Source of the DNA: Amycolatopsis camponoti | Lineage (GTDB): Bacteria > Actinomycetota > Actinomycetes > Mycobacteriales > Pseudonocardiaceae | DNA: 64,000 bases | Reading direction: 5' to 3' | Assembly (NCBI RefSeq): GCF_902497555.1 | Contig: NZ_CABVGP010000002.1 | Coordinates: forward strand, 1,624,501-1,688,500 | Shown here: piece by piece, positions 1-8,299 of the stretch | How positions within the stretch are numbered: the stretch's first letter is position 1 | How the letters are laid out: every line of letters begins with the position of its first letter | The notes under the pieces: generated by a model | The model's input: the letters and a program-made list of their open reading frames with translations, nothing else | Database searches by the model: none | Told to the model about the DNA's origin: nothing | Program-made: the position numbers and the translations under genes

Positions 1-155
1 GGTTCGCGGGCAAGCCGGCGCCGTCGAGCTGCGGGCGGATCCCGGCGGGCAACTCATTGGCACCGGAACAGCCGGCCTGATCGCGGGTCCGGCGCACGGA
101 CCGTCCGTGCGCCGGACCACCCGGCCGGCCCGGTCCGCGCGGTACGGTTCCGCGC

Positions 156-830
156 GTGACGACCCGGGACCGCAAGCTGCCCAAGGGCCCGCACAGCCTG
201 AGCCGCGAAGAGGTGGCCGAGGCCCAGCGCGCCCGCCTGGTCGAGGCGGTGCTGGCCAACGTCGGCGAACGCGGGTACGCGGCCACGACGGTCGGCCACG
301 TGACGGCGGCCGCGGGCGTGTCCCGCACGTCGTTCTACGAGCAGTTCGCCGACAAGGAAGCGGCATTCCTCGCGGCCTACCGCACGGTGACGGCGGAGTT
401 CCTCGAGCAGGGCGTGGCGCTGGCACTGGCGGCGCCGAACCCGCTGGCGGCGGTCACGGCCTGCGGCGACTTCGTGGTCGGCTACGTGCGCCGGCACCCG
501 GTGGTCGCCCGCGCGGTCCTGCTGGAGATCCACGCGCTCGGTGACGCCGGCCTCGAAGCGCGTGAAGAAGTCCTGCGCGCGGGCGAGGCGGTGTTCGACC
601 GGACGGCGAGCTGGCTGCGCACCACCGAACCGGACTTGGCGCCCCCGCCGCCGTTCACCGCCCGCACGGTCGTCGCCGCGACGATCGAACTGCTGACCCA
701 GGCGATCTGGCTCGCCACGGAAGAGGCCTACGACCAGGCTCGCGAGGCGGTCCGCCACACCTGGCTGCTCGGCCTGTTCGGGCACGGTGCCATTCCCGCG
801 AGTGCCGGCGGGCGCGCTCTGCGACGGTGA
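156..830 (+). CDS. TetR/AcrR-family transcriptional regulator
   Basis: A 224-aa protein from a GTG start; no strong ribosome binding site is visible, so a leaderless or slightly different start is possible. Residues about 20-66 form a typical TetR helix-turn-helix (ERGYAATTVGHVTAAAGVS followed by the recognition helix SRTSFYEQFADKEAAF). The C-terminal two thirds is an all-helical ligand-binding region without recognisable specificity. It would repress a nearby promoter in the absence of its ligand, as is usual in this family. It converges on the amidohydrolase gene, with only 54 bp between the stops, so the target is more likely its own promoter or a gene to the left of the window. The ligand cannot be predicted. 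Confidence 0.88.
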   Translation: MTTRDRKLPKGPHSLSREEVAEAQRARLVEAVLANVGERGYAATTVGHVTAAAGVSRTSFYEQFADKEAAFLAAYRTVTAEFLEQGVALALAAPNPLAAVTACGDFVVGYVRRHPVVARAVLLEIHALGDAGLEAREEVLRAGEAVFDRTASWLRTTEPDLAPPPPFTARTVVAATIELLTQAIWLATEEAYDQAREAVRHTWLLGLFGHGAIPASAGGRALRR

Positions 831-884
831 AGCGTTCGCCCGCCGCCCGCACACCGGCGAGGTGACGTTCCGGGACGAGCTGCG

Positions 885-2102
885 TCACGGCTGCTCGAGA
901 CGGCTGCCCCGGCGCCAGATCGCGCGGGTGTTCAGCGTGTCGCCGATGGTCGTCGTCGGGTCGCCGTCGACCAGCAGGAGGTCGGCGCGGAGTCCTTCGG
1001 CGACGCGTCCGCGGTCGGCGAGGCCGAAGCGGCGGGCCGTGGTCGCCGTCGCGGCGCGCAAGGCCCGCTCGGGCGTCAGGCCGGCCGCCACGAGGTACTG
1101 CAGTTCCTGGTGCAGGCTCGCGCCGTGTGCCAGACCGCCGAAGAACGTCTCCGCCATCGACGCGTCGGTGCCGGCCAGGATGTCCACGCCCGCGGCGGCC
1201 AGCGCCCCCACCGTCTCCAGGACGTCTTCGAGCTTGCCCTGCGGGTAGCGGCCGTAGCTGGAGCGCAGGGTTTCGTCCCACTTCGCGTCGAGGCGGCGGG
1301 CGACGCGGGGGTCGTCGGCGAGGGTGCTGCCGGTGATGCCCGTCATCGACGCGTCGAGGCAGACGCACGGCACGACGAACATCCCCGCCTCGGCGATCAG
1401 GTCCACGATCTCGGTGGTGTGCGGCCGGTCCATGAACACGTGGACGACACCGTCGATGCCGGCCTCGGCGGCCATCCGGGTGGCGTCGAGGGTCAGCGTG
1501 TGCGCCACCGTGAGGGCGCCGTACTTCTTGGCCTCGGCGACGCCCGCGTCCAGCGTGGCCTGGTCGAGCATCGGCAGCCCGGGGTGTCCCTCGACGCTGC
1601 CGTCGTCGATCATGAACTTGATGTAGTCGGACCCGCGCGCCAGGAGCTGCGGGACGAACGCGGCGGCCTGCTCCGGCGTGGTGGAGAACGGCATCAGCGG
1701 CATGACCGGCGGCAGGTTCCCGGCCGGCCGGAAGCCCTCCGGCATCAGCTCGCTGGGGTGGCCACCGGGCGGGGTGATGGCGAAACCGGACGACCGGATG
1801 TCGGCGACCGTGTCGTCCTCGGTGAGGTGCGCCCGGTTCTCGCGCGTGTTCATGCCCTGCATCTCCAGCTCGGTGGTGACGCCGAACCGCAGGGCCAGCG
1901 CCTGGGAGCCGGGCGCGGAGTGGACGTGCGCGTCGATCAGCCCGGGCAGCAGGGTCGCGCCCCGGCCGTCGACGACTTCGGCGCCGTCGGGCACCTCGCC
2001 GCCGACCTGGCGGATCTTCCGGCCGTCGAGGACGACGGTCTGCACTCCCAGTGTCTTCTCGCCGTCGAAGACCCGGGCTCCGGTGATGGCGGTGACGGCC
2101 AT
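885..2102 (-). CDS. Metal-dependent amidohydrolase
   Basis: A 405-aa amidohydrolase-superfamily protein. The N-terminal beta-sandwich leads into the metal motif DAHVHS (His59 and His61). A candidate bridging Lys162 (DYIKF), His201 (VAHTL), His221 (VVHVF) and Asp313 (AGTDAS) complete the expected TIM-barrel metal site, so the enzyme should be active. It resembles imidazolonepropionase-like or prolidase-like amidohydrolases that hydrolyse cyclic or acyl amides; the substrate is unknown. The ATG at 2102 is preceded on the minus strand by an AGGAAG-type binding site. It is divergent from a MarR regulator across a short region with a long inverted repeat, so the regulator probably controls it. Confidence 0.88.
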   Translation of the reverse strand: MAVTAITGARVFDGEKTLGVQTVVLDGRKIRQVGGEVPDGAEVVDGRGATLLPGLIDAHVHSAPGSQALALRFGVTTELEMQGMNTRENRAHLTEDDTVADIRSSGFAITPPGGHPSELMPEGFRPAGNLPPVMPLMPFSTTPEQAAAFVPQLLARGSDYIKFMIDDGSVEGHPGLPMLDQATLDAGVAEAKKYGALTVAHTLTLDATRMAAEAGIDGVVHVFMDRPHTTEIVDLIAEAGMFVVPCVCLDASMTGITGSTLADDPRVARRLDAKWDETLRSSYGRYPQGKLEDVLETVGALAAAGVDILAGTDASMAETFFGGLAHGASLHQELQYLVAAGLTPERALRAATATTARRFGLADRGRVAEGLRADLLLVDGDPTTTIGDTLNTRAIWRRGSRLEQP

Positions 2103-2132
2103 GGTGGCCTCGCTTCCTGATTCGCAGTTACA

Positions 2133-2179
2133 TACCTGATGCTATGCAGTTTAAGACTGGTATGCAAATGCGTCAGGTA
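2133..2179. promoter_or_regulatory. Inverted-repeat operator candidate between amidohydrolase and MarR genes
   Basis: Left arm TACCTGATGCTATGCA (2133-2148) and right arm TGCAAATGCGTCAGGTA (2163-2179) are imperfect inverted copies separated by 14 bp. They lie in the only space between two divergent genes. This is the usual position for a MarR operator controlling both promoters. The palindrome is seen; the binding is inferred. Confidence 0.5.
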
Positions 2180-2193
2180 CTACGATCCGGAGG

Positions 2194-2628
2194 GTGAGTG
2201 GTGAGGAGCACCTGCTGGACCAGATCGGCCCGGCCCTGTCGCGGCTGCGCCGGCGCACCCCGGCCTCGGGTCGCGACCTGTCGCGCAACCTGGTGCTGAA
2301 CGTGGTCGCGGACGCGCCGGACGAGATGACCGTCGGGGGACTGGCCGCCGAGATGGGCGTCGCGCAGCCGGTGGCCAGCCGGACGGTCGCGGCCTGCATC
2401 GCCGACGGCCTGCTGCGGCGGGCCGCGTCCCAGGCCGACGGCCGCCGCACGGTGCTCGAGCTCACCGAACGCGGCGACGCAGAGCGGGCCCGGTTCGCGG
2501 CCGAGCAGCGCGCGGCGTTCGAAGACATCACGGCCGAGTGGTCGCCGGAGGACCGCGCCCGGTTCGCGCGGCTGCTGGTCCGGTACACCACGGACGCCGG
2601 CGTGTGGTCCCGGCGGCAGCGCGGGTGA
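2194..2628 (+). CDS. MarR-family transcriptional regulator
   Basis: A 144-aa winged-helix regulator. Residues about 45-100 (MTVGGLAAEMGVAQPVAS, then GLLRRAASQADGRRTVLELT) form the MarR HTH and wing. The GTG used here directly abuts a GGAGG, which is abnormally close, so the start may be slightly off or the message may be leaderless. The gene is divergent from the amidohydrolase and the intervening inverted repeat is a good autoregulatory operator. MarR proteins normally release DNA on binding phenolic or other small ligands; none can be assigned here. It converges with the glucanase gene, a terminator hairpin lying between them. Confidence 0.85.
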   Translation: MSGEEHLLDQIGPALSRLRRRTPASGRDLSRNLVLNVVADAPDEMTVGGLAAEMGVAQPVASRTVAACIADGLLRRAASQADGRRTVLELTERGDAERARFAAEQRAAFEDITAEWSPEDRARFARLLVRYTTDAGVWSRRQRG

Positions 2629-2679
2629 GCCGGCCGGGACGTAGTTCGTCCTCCAGGCCGCGAAGGACCGCGCTGACCC

Positions 2680-2721
2680 GGAGGGCTGGCCGCGCCCCCG
2701 CTTGACCGCGGCCAGACCTCC
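2680..2721. terminator. Bidirectional terminator hairpin
   Basis: A 15-bp stem with one mismatch (GGAGGGCTGGCCGCG at 2680-2694 with CGCGGCCAGACCTCC at 2707-2721) and a 12-nt loop lies between two convergent genes. There is no T-run, as is common in actinomycetes. Confidence 0.6.
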
Positions 2722-2733
2722 GGAACGGTGCGG

Positions 2734-4368
2734 CTATCGCGTGAACGTGAACCAGTTGATGTTCACGAAGTCCGCCGAGCCGCCCCCGAACGTCAGGTAG
2801 ACGTCGTGGACTCCGGTCGCCGCGCCGGTGATGTTCGCCGGCACCGTCTGCCACTGCTGCCAGCCGCCGTTGTTCGCGAAGTCGATCTCCGCGAGCACCG
2901 GGCCCGACGTGCTGTCCAGGCGGGCCAGGATCGCGCCGCTCACCCCGGCCGCCGCGCCGGAGGCCAGGCGGGCCAGGAACTGGCGCGGCGAGCTGGAACC
3001 GAAGTCGATGCCGCTGTACTTCAGCCAGTCGCCGGCGGCGATCCAGCCGACGTCGGTGCCCCCTTCGCTGCACGCTTCGTTCTGCGTGCCGCTCTGGGCG
3101 CTGAAGGACTCCGCCTGGATCGTCGAGTAGGCACTGGTTCCCCCGGGCGGGGGAGTCGTGCCGCCGCCCGCGCCCGGGCCGAGCGCGACCGTCCAGGACG
3201 TCGGCGCCGGGTCCTGGAGGTGGCCGTCGACCGGCTGGGCGCCCGTCGGGCCGACGTCGTCGTACGGGAAGGCGTAGCCGATCGTCGCGTGCTGGTGGAC
3301 CAGCCGCGCGTAGTGGTTCGTCGTGGCGTCCTTGTAGTAGTTGGCGGGTGCGACGCCGTCGGGCTGGTTGTTGCCGCCGCCGACGAGCAGGCTGCTGCGG
3401 TTGAGCGCGGCGGCGAGGCGGGCGGCGATCGCGCCGCGCGCGTCCCCGCCGGAGTTGTACAGCGGCCCGCTCGCGCAGCCGAAGATGTCGATCGCGCTCG
3501 GCTTGGTGAACGGCACGCCGTTGGTGTTGAGCCCGGCGAACACGATCGCGTCACCGCTGACCGTGCCCGTGTAGGAGCCGATGCTGCCCTGGCCGTTGAT
3601 CGTCAGCGGCGTCGAGCGGTAGTGGTCCCAGACGGCGTTCAGGTAGTTCGTCCAGTAGCCGCCGAAGTCGGTCGGGGAATGGCCGGGCGCGAGCACTCGC
3701 ACCACCTTGCCGGACGCGTCGGTGACGACCAGCCGGTCCCACGGCGCCCCGTCGGTGGTGTGCTGGGCGCGCAGCCCGTCCGCGATCGCCCCGAGCGCGC
3801 CGTCCGGCAGCGGGCTGACCGACTGCGCGCCGGCCGCTCCCGTCGTGGCCATCGACACCGGCAGCGCCACCATGTCGACGTAGCTGATGTTCGCGTAGAG
3901 GTTCGCGCTGTTGTAGGTGAACTCGCAGAACGTCCAGTTCGTCTGCCAGTTCGGGTCGGAACTGGTGAAGCCGGGCTGGACGAGCCCGGGTCCCGGGTTG
4001 ACGAAGAACTGGATCTTCTTGTCCGCCGAGAACCACACCCGGCCGCCGATGATGTAGTCGTGCAGCGTCACCGTGACCTGGGAACCCGAGCCGCCCAGCG
4101 GGATGGCGTAGTCCGGGATCGGCGTCACCGGCGAGGACGGGTTGGGCAGCCGGTGGAACTGGCCGTCGGCCGTCACGAAGCCGGGCCAGCCGGAGGTGTC
4201 CGCGCCGCTGACGTAGGCGTAGACGGTTCCGTTGCCGGAATTGTTCTTCAGCGTCAACGGCAGTGCCGCCGCGGCCCGCGCTTTCGGCGCGGTGACGGCG
4301 GACCACAACGGCGCGCTGGTCACCGCGGCCGCGAGGCCGGCGATGACGAAGGTACGCCTGGACAACAT
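2734..4368 (-). CDS. Secreted GH64 beta-1,3-glucanase with C-terminal CBM6-like module
   Basis: A 544-aa exported enzyme. The N-terminus (MLSRRTFVIAGLAAAV...) has a twin-arginine-like motif, hydrophobic core and Ala-rich cleavage region near residue 33. Residues about 36-385 match the GH64/thaumatin-like glucanase fold (LPLTLKNNSGNGTVYAYVSG at the mature N-terminus). A Pro/Gly/Thr-rich linker (about 395-410) joins it to a carbohydrate-binding module with the CBM6 pattern IQAESF...GTDVGWIAAGDWLKY and the end VNINWFTF. It should cleave beta-1,3-glucan of fungal walls outside the cell. It is a chromosomal neighbour and shows no link to the polyketide cluster. A perfect palindrome about 100 bp upstream may be an operator. 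Confidence 0.88.
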   Translation of the reverse strand: MLSRRTFVIAGLAAAVTSAPLWSAVTAPKARAAAALPLTLKNNSGNGTVYAYVSGADTSGWPGFVTADGQFHRLPNPSSPVTPIPDYAIPLGGSGSQVTVTLHDYIIGGRVWFSADKKIQFFVNPGPGLVQPGFTSSDPNWQTNWTFCEFTYNSANLYANISYVDMVALPVSMATTGAAGAQSVSPLPDGALGAIADGLRAQHTTDGAPWDRLVVTDASGKVVRVLAPGHSPTDFGGYWTNYLNAVWDHYRSTPLTINGQGSIGSYTGTVSGDAIVFAGLNTNGVPFTKPSAIDIFGCASGPLYNSGGDARGAIAARLAAALNRSSLLVGGGNNQPDGVAPANYYKDATTNHYARLVHQHATIGYAFPYDDVGPTGAQPVDGHLQDPAPTSWTVALGPGAGGGTTPPPGGTSAYSTIQAESFSAQSGTQNEACSEGGTDVGWIAAGDWLKYSGIDFGSSSPRQFLARLASGAAAGVSGAILARLDSTSGPVLAEIDFANNGGWQQWQTVPANITGAATGVHDVYLTFGGGSADFVNINWFTFTR

Positions 4369-4468
4369 GGCGCCTCCTCGGAGAGGGCGGCGACGTGCGT
4401 GGCGGCGACACGTGTCCGCGGGGGTGGGGTCGCCGAACGCTAGGTACGCCGTGCCGGAATGGTCAAGA

Positions 4469-4484
4469 CCACCTGGTCAGGTGG
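4469..4484. promoter_or_regulatory. Palindromic operator candidate upstream of glucanase
   Basis: CCACCTG-GT-CAGGTGG is a perfect palindrome with a 2-bp centre, about 100 bp upstream of the glucanase start. It could be a LacI- or GntR-type operator responding to glucan sugars. The palindrome is seen; its role is inferred. Confidence 0.35.
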
Positions 4485-4810
4485 GGTACGAGCGGCCGCC
4501 GAGCCTGCCCTCGCGTACAGGCTCGGCATTCGGAGCAATGCTTCGGTGTCCACCCCGAACACCGGGAATCGCAATTCGGAAGATGCTTTCTACTCCATTC
4601 GTGGACTACTCATCGGAGACGATCAACTTAGGTTGTCAGCGGCAGCGACCTTTTCCGCTAGCCGTACCACGGCCTGGACCGGTTAGCTGATCACGGGAGC
4701 GCGCCGCGCGGGCGGCGCGCGCACAGGGGAGGGGAAACCGATGATCGATGCCACGCCGCCGTAGCGGCTGAAGACCCGGCGGGAGCACTCCCCCCTCCCG
4801 CCTGCGAGGT

Positions 4811-4857
4811 ACGACGTCCGGTGCGCCCAGCCCCCAGTACGGTGCGCCGGACGTCGT
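4811..4857 (-). terminator. Terminator of the deoxysugar operon
   Basis: ACGACGTCCGG (4811-4821) pairs perfectly with CCGGACGTCGT (4847-4857), and the next bases pair partly (GTGCGCC/GTGCGCC region). It lies 50 bp past the end of the minus-strand operon. Confidence 0.6.
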
Positions 4858-4907
4858 GCCGCATGCGCGAAGAAGAAGAGTGACCGTCCACAGGGGACGG
4901 AGAAGCG

Positions 4908-5693
4908 TCAGACGCCGGCCGTGGCCTTGAGGTGCCGGCGGGCGCTCTCGGCCAGTTCGTCGATGTTGCGGTCCAGCAACGACTTCAGGTAGCCGGGGCC
5001 GATGCCGAAGTCGTCGAACCCGGTGACCAGCGCGCGCAGCTTCTCGATCCGCACGTCGCCGCGCTTGGCCGGCATCTCGACCAGCTTGCGCTCGGCGCGC
5101 GTGCCGAGGCGTTCCTCCAGGCCGTCGACGATGTCCTCGATGGCTTCCGACCGCCCGGACGCCACGTTGACGACCTCGTCCCGGATGCCCTGGCCGAGCA
5201 GCGAGTCGATCATCAGCATCATGTCGCCGACGTCGAGCAGGTCGCGGGAGACCCCGGAGTGCAGCGTGACCTCACCCGAGAGCAGCTGGCGGGTCAGGGA
5301 CGGCAGCAGCTGGTGCGACGACTGTCCCGGCCCGACGATGTGCGACAGCCGCAGGACGAGCCACCGCGCGCCCGACAGCGCGCAGACGTGTTCGAGGCAC
5401 AGCTTGTGGCGGCCGTAGGGCGTGAGCGGGAAGACCGCGCCGCCCTCGCTGCCGACCGACTGGTCGGCGCCGTACATGCCGGTCGAGGCGGTCGACAGGA
5501 AGATCACCGTGCGCCCGTCGGCCCGGCAGCGGTTGACGACGTCGTAGACGAGCGTGGACTCGCGCTGGAACGCCGACACGTCGTTGACGAGCACGGTCGA
5601 CACGCCCGCCGCGATGAGCGTGACGTCCGGGTACCGGTCGCCGAAGTGCTGCCGGGTGTGGTGCGCGATGAAGCCGTTTCCGATGATCTCCAT
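4908..5693 (-). CDS. NDP-sugar SDR, probable NDP-hexose 4-ketoreductase
   Basis: A 261-aa short-chain dehydrogenase/epimerase-family protein. The N-terminus MEIIGNGFIAHH gives a GxGxxA dinucleotide site. A serine-rich strand (FLSTASTGMYG) is followed by a YGRHK motif (Tyr and Lys four residues apart), the catalytic pair of extended SDRs. It is shorter than typical 4,6-dehydratases (about 320 aa) and lacks the TDE dehydratase motif, which favours a 4-ketoreductase. The ATG overlaps the upstream stop by one base (TGATG), so it is coupled to the 3-ketoreductase gene. With its operon partners it would finish a 2,6-dideoxyhexose. Which C4 epimer it makes cannot be read from the sequence. Confidence 0.75.
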   Translation of the reverse strand: MEIIGNGFIAHHTRQHFGDRYPDVTLIAAGVSTVLVNDVSAFQRESTLVYDVVNRCRADGRTVIFLSTASTGMYGADQSVGSEGGAVFPLTPYGRHKLCLEHVCALSGARWLVLRLSHIVGPGQSSHQLLPSLTRQLLSGEVTLHSGVSRDLLDVGDMMLMIDSLLGQGIRDEVVNVASGRSEAIEDIVDGLEERLGTRAERKLVEMPAKRGDVRIEKLRALVTGFDDFGIGPGYLKSLLDRNIDELAESARRHLKATAGV

Positions 5694-6691
5694 CAGCGGG
5701 TCACCGTCCGCTCGTCGGACACTCCGGCCGCGTTCGAGAACACTTCGTCCGCGAGCCGCGCGGTGTCCACGGAAGAGGAGAGCCAAGCCGCTTCGGACTC
5801 GTCGCGCCCGGCCAGCGCGGCGACGGCGAACGAGCGCAGCGACAGCTCGAACTGGTGTGCCGGGGGCAGCCAGAGCTCCTCGACGTGGTCCTGTTCTTCG
5901 ATGCGCAGCACCGGTTGCCGCCCCGGCGGCGGGGTGAAGGCCCGATCCAGCGACAGCGACGCGGCGCTGCCCCACAGTTCGTACCGCGAGCGGTAGCTGT
6001 GCTGGAAACCGAAGTCGAGGGACGCGGTGACCCCGCTCGCCGACGTCAGCAGCGCGTGCCCGGCGACGTCCACGCCGCCTTCGTCGAACCGCAGGGTGGC
6101 GCCGGTGACCCGGAGATCGGGGCCCAGCAGGAAAAGCGCCGCGCGCAGCGGGTACACCCCGACGTCGAGCAGGGCGCCGCCGCCGAGCGACGGCTGGTAG
6201 CGGATGTCGTCGGCGGGCAGCGGCGGGATCCCGAACGACGCGGTGAACGTCCGGAGCTCGCCGAGGCGGCCGGCGTCGAGCAGGTCGCGCACCCGCGTGT
6301 GCTGGGGGTGGTGGATGAACGTGAAGTTCTCGCGCAGCACCAGGTTCTGCTTCGTGGCCAGCTCGGCGAGATCCACGGCCTGCTCGAGGTTGAGCGTGAG
6401 CGGCTTCTCGCACAGCACGTGCTTCCCGGCCAGCAAGGCCTTCCTGGTCCACTCGTGGTGCAGGCTTGTCGGCAGGGAGACGTACACCGCGTCGACGTCG
6501 CCGCTGTCCAGCAGCTCGTCGTAGGTCATGGCGGCGGTGTGGAAGCGGCCGGCGAACTCCGCGGCCTTCTCCGGCGAGCGGGCCGCGACGGCGGTCAGCG
6601 CCAGCTCGCCGACGGCGGCCGCGGCGGGCAGCGTGCGCCGCGCGGCGATCGACGAGCAGCCCAGCGCGCCGAGCCGCAGGACCCGGCTCAC
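5693..6691 (-). CDS. Gfo/Idh/MocA oxidoreductase, probable NDP-hexose 3-ketoreductase
   Basis: A 332-aa NAD(P)-dependent oxidoreductase. It has an N-terminal Rossmann fold (LGALGCSSIAARRTLPA), the family motif CEKPLTLNLEQA with the conserved Lys, and the C-terminal Gfo/Idh beta-sheet domain (GGGALLDVGVYPLRAALFLLG). Directly following a 2,3-dehydratase, it is expected to reduce the unstable 3,4-diketo-2,6-dideoxy intermediate at C3, as TylC1/KijD10-type enzymes do. The GTG at 6691 overlaps the dehydratase stop (GTGA), so the two proteins are made together, as the labile intermediate requires. There is no sign of truncation. Confidence 0.85.
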   Translation of the reverse strand: MSRVLRLGALGCSSIAARRTLPAAAAVGELALTAVAARSPEKAAEFAGRFHTAAMTYDELLDSGDVDAVYVSLPTSLHHEWTRKALLAGKHVLCEKPLTLNLEQAVDLAELATKQNLVLRENFTFIHHPQHTRVRDLLDAGRLGELRTFTASFGIPPLPADDIRYQPSLGGGALLDVGVYPLRAALFLLGPDLRVTGATLRFDEGGVDVAGHALLTSASGVTASLDFGFQHSYRSRYELWGSAASLSLDRAFTPPPGRQPVLRIEEQDHVEELWLPPAHQFELSLRSFAVAALAGRDESEAAWLSSSVDTARLADEVFSNAAGVSDERTVTR

Positions 6692-8133
6692 CGCAGCCCC
6701 CGCAGGCACGCGATCAGGCTGCGGGCCTGCACGTTGACGTAGTGGCTGTGCCGCAGCAGCTCGTTGAGCTGGTTCAGGGTGAGCCACCGGAAGTCGGCGA
6801 GCCCGGCGTCCGGGAAGTCCGCGGGCACCTCGATGATCTGGTAGTCGCTGTACGCGTGGTGGAACCGGCCGCCCTCTTCGGAAAGCTGGGCGGAGAACAG
6901 CACTTGGTCGTCGCGTCTGCCCAGCACCATGTCGAGGAACGGCGGGCGGTCCGCGGCCGGGGTGAGCACGTAGTTGTCGGGGGTGCACTGCACGGTCGGC
7001 GCGAGCTCGACCACGTCGAGGTAGCCGGGTTCGACCCGCGCGTTGAGCAGCGCGTGCAGCACCCCGTCGACGCGTTTCACCAGCAGGGCCACCACACCCG
7101 CGCCGTGCGGCCGGACCAGCGGCTGCGTCCACTGCGCGACTTCGCGTCCGTTCGTGGTGATGTCGACGGCGATGATGCTGAAGAACAGGCCGAGCTCGTG
7201 CGAGATCTCGGCCGGGGTCCGCACCCAGTTCGCGACCTCGCCGAGGGGGAGCGGGCTGGTGCGCACGACGTGCTGGGCCTGGCGCGAGGTGATCCAGCTG
7301 AGCACCTCGGTGCGGGTGTGCAGGCTGCCGGTGGGCTGGGCCGACGATCGCGCGACCGCCGCGGCGAGGTCGCTCACGGCGTCGGCCTCGTGGCCCTCGA
7401 GCCCGGCGGGCATGCAGGACAGCACCGTGCGGGCGTCCATGTTGACCAGGTTGTCCTGCTTGAGCAGCTCGTGCAGCTGGCCGAGGGTGAGCCAGCGGAA
7501 GTCGTCGGGCAGGTCGTCCTCGCCGGCGAACTCCGCGGCCTCGACGATCATGTTCCGGTTGCGCTTGCGGTAGAACCAGGAGCCCTGCTCGGACTGCAGG
7601 ACGTCGGCCAGCACGGTTTCCGGGTCCGGGTCGCGGAAGTGGTCCAGGTAGGGGACCGGCCGGCCGCCGTGCACGCGCGTGTAGTTGCTCTTGGTCGCCT
7701 GGACCGTCGGCGAGACCTGGACGCCGTTGACGTTGCCCGGCTCGGACTTCGCCTGCATCAGGCAGTGCAGGACGCCGTCGATCTCCTTGACGAGGATGCC
7801 CAGGATACCGATTTCCGGCTGGTTGATGATCGGCTGCGACCAGTGGGTGACCGGGCCGTGGTCGGTGTCGACCGCCAGCCCTTCGACACCGAAGAAGCGT
7901 CCGCTTTCGTGCCGCAGGTTCCCGGATCCGGCGTCGAAACCCCACTGCCGGAGCTCGCCGAACTCGATCCGCTTCACCTCGTGGCGGTGCGCGAGGTTGC
8001 GGTCCTCGATCCACTTGGCCACCACGGCGTTCGGCGTCGCGACGCCGTCGGTGGCGGCCGCGGACCTGGCGAGCCGGTGTGGCAACGTCACGTCCGGTTT
8101 GCGGAGCAAGCCGGTTCCAGTGTGACGCTCCAT
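6688..8133 (-). CDS. NDP-hexose 2,3-dehydratase
   Basis: A 481-aa protein with the two internally repeated halves typical of the family. Each half carries a WSQPII/WTQPLV strand, a GILGILVK or GVVALLVK segment with a (D)GVLH motif, a PTVQ motif followed by Y, and a C-terminal RWLTL..L motif (DFRWLTLGQLHELL and DFRWLTLNQLNELL). It removes the C2 hydroxyl from an NDP-4-keto-6-deoxyhexose, the committing step to 2-deoxysugars of macrolides and related antibiotics. It is first in a three-gene minus-strand operon with overlapping stops and starts. No glucose-1-phosphate thymidylyltransferase or 4,6-dehydratase lies in the window, so those steps must be encoded elsewhere. Confidence 0.93.
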   Translation of the reverse strand: MERHTGTGLLRKPDVTLPHRLARSAAATDGVATPNAVVAKWIEDRNLAHRHEVKRIEFGELRQWGFDAGSGNLRHESGRFFGVEGLAVDTDHGPVTHWSQPIINQPEIGILGILVKEIDGVLHCLMQAKSEPGNVNGVQVSPTVQATKSNYTRVHGGRPVPYLDHFRDPDPETVLADVLQSEQGSWFYRKRNRNMIVEAAEFAGEDDLPDDFRWLTLGQLHELLKQDNLVNMDARTVLSCMPAGLEGHEADAVSDLAAAVARSSAQPTGSLHTRTEVLSWITSRQAQHVVRTSPLPLGEVANWVRTPAEISHELGLFFSIIAVDITTNGREVAQWTQPLVRPHGAGVVALLVKRVDGVLHALLNARVEPGYLDVVELAPTVQCTPDNYVLTPAADRPPFLDMVLGRRDDQVLFSAQLSEEGGRFHHAYSDYQIIEVPADFPDAGLADFRWLTLNQLNELLRHSHYVNVQARSLIACLRGLR

Positions 8134-8299
8134 GGATTTTCACCTCGCGTGGCCGGCGGACGGGACATCCCTATTTGTAGCGAGGAGAAACTAGGAGGAA
8201 TGCTGGTCTTTCCGGCGGCGCCGGGGGGACACTAGGCGATTCATTGGATTCCCTGTGCACGGCCCGGTGGGCGCTCCCGGCCGACCTAGGGTGACCGGC
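8134..8299. promoter_or_regulatory. Divergent promoter region, deoxysugar operon / glycosyltransferase-PKS operon
   Basis: About 165 bp between divergent genes. The minus strand has a GAGGTG-type binding site just before the dehydratase ATG and an AT-richer CTACAAATAGGGAT block as a possible -10 region. On the plus strand, AAACTAGGAGGAATGCT (8188-8204) resembles a sequence in the UbiD/isocitrate-lyase spacer. No recognised operator. Confidence 0.35.

Larger units (their letters stand above)
4369..4907. other. 539-bp gene-free region
   Basis: No convincing coding sequence. It holds the promoter region of the minus-strand glucanase, with a palindrome at 4469-4484. In the middle is a relatively AT-rich stretch (about 4540-4640). 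GC-only inverted repeats lie near 4698-4722, and the strong hairpin at 4811-4857 ends the deoxysugar operon. It is the likely left edge of the natural-product cluster. Confidence 0.6.

Noticed and set aside
1..155. Possible 5' end of a minus-strand gene (ATG at 55-57 reading out of the window)
   Set aside because: Only about 19 codons are visible and nothing distinguishes it from chance in GC-rich DNA.
4369..4907. Small plus-strand reading frames between glucanase and deoxysugar operon
   Set aside because: No ribosome binding sites, low-complexity translations, and overlap with the promoter palindrome and terminator hairpin.
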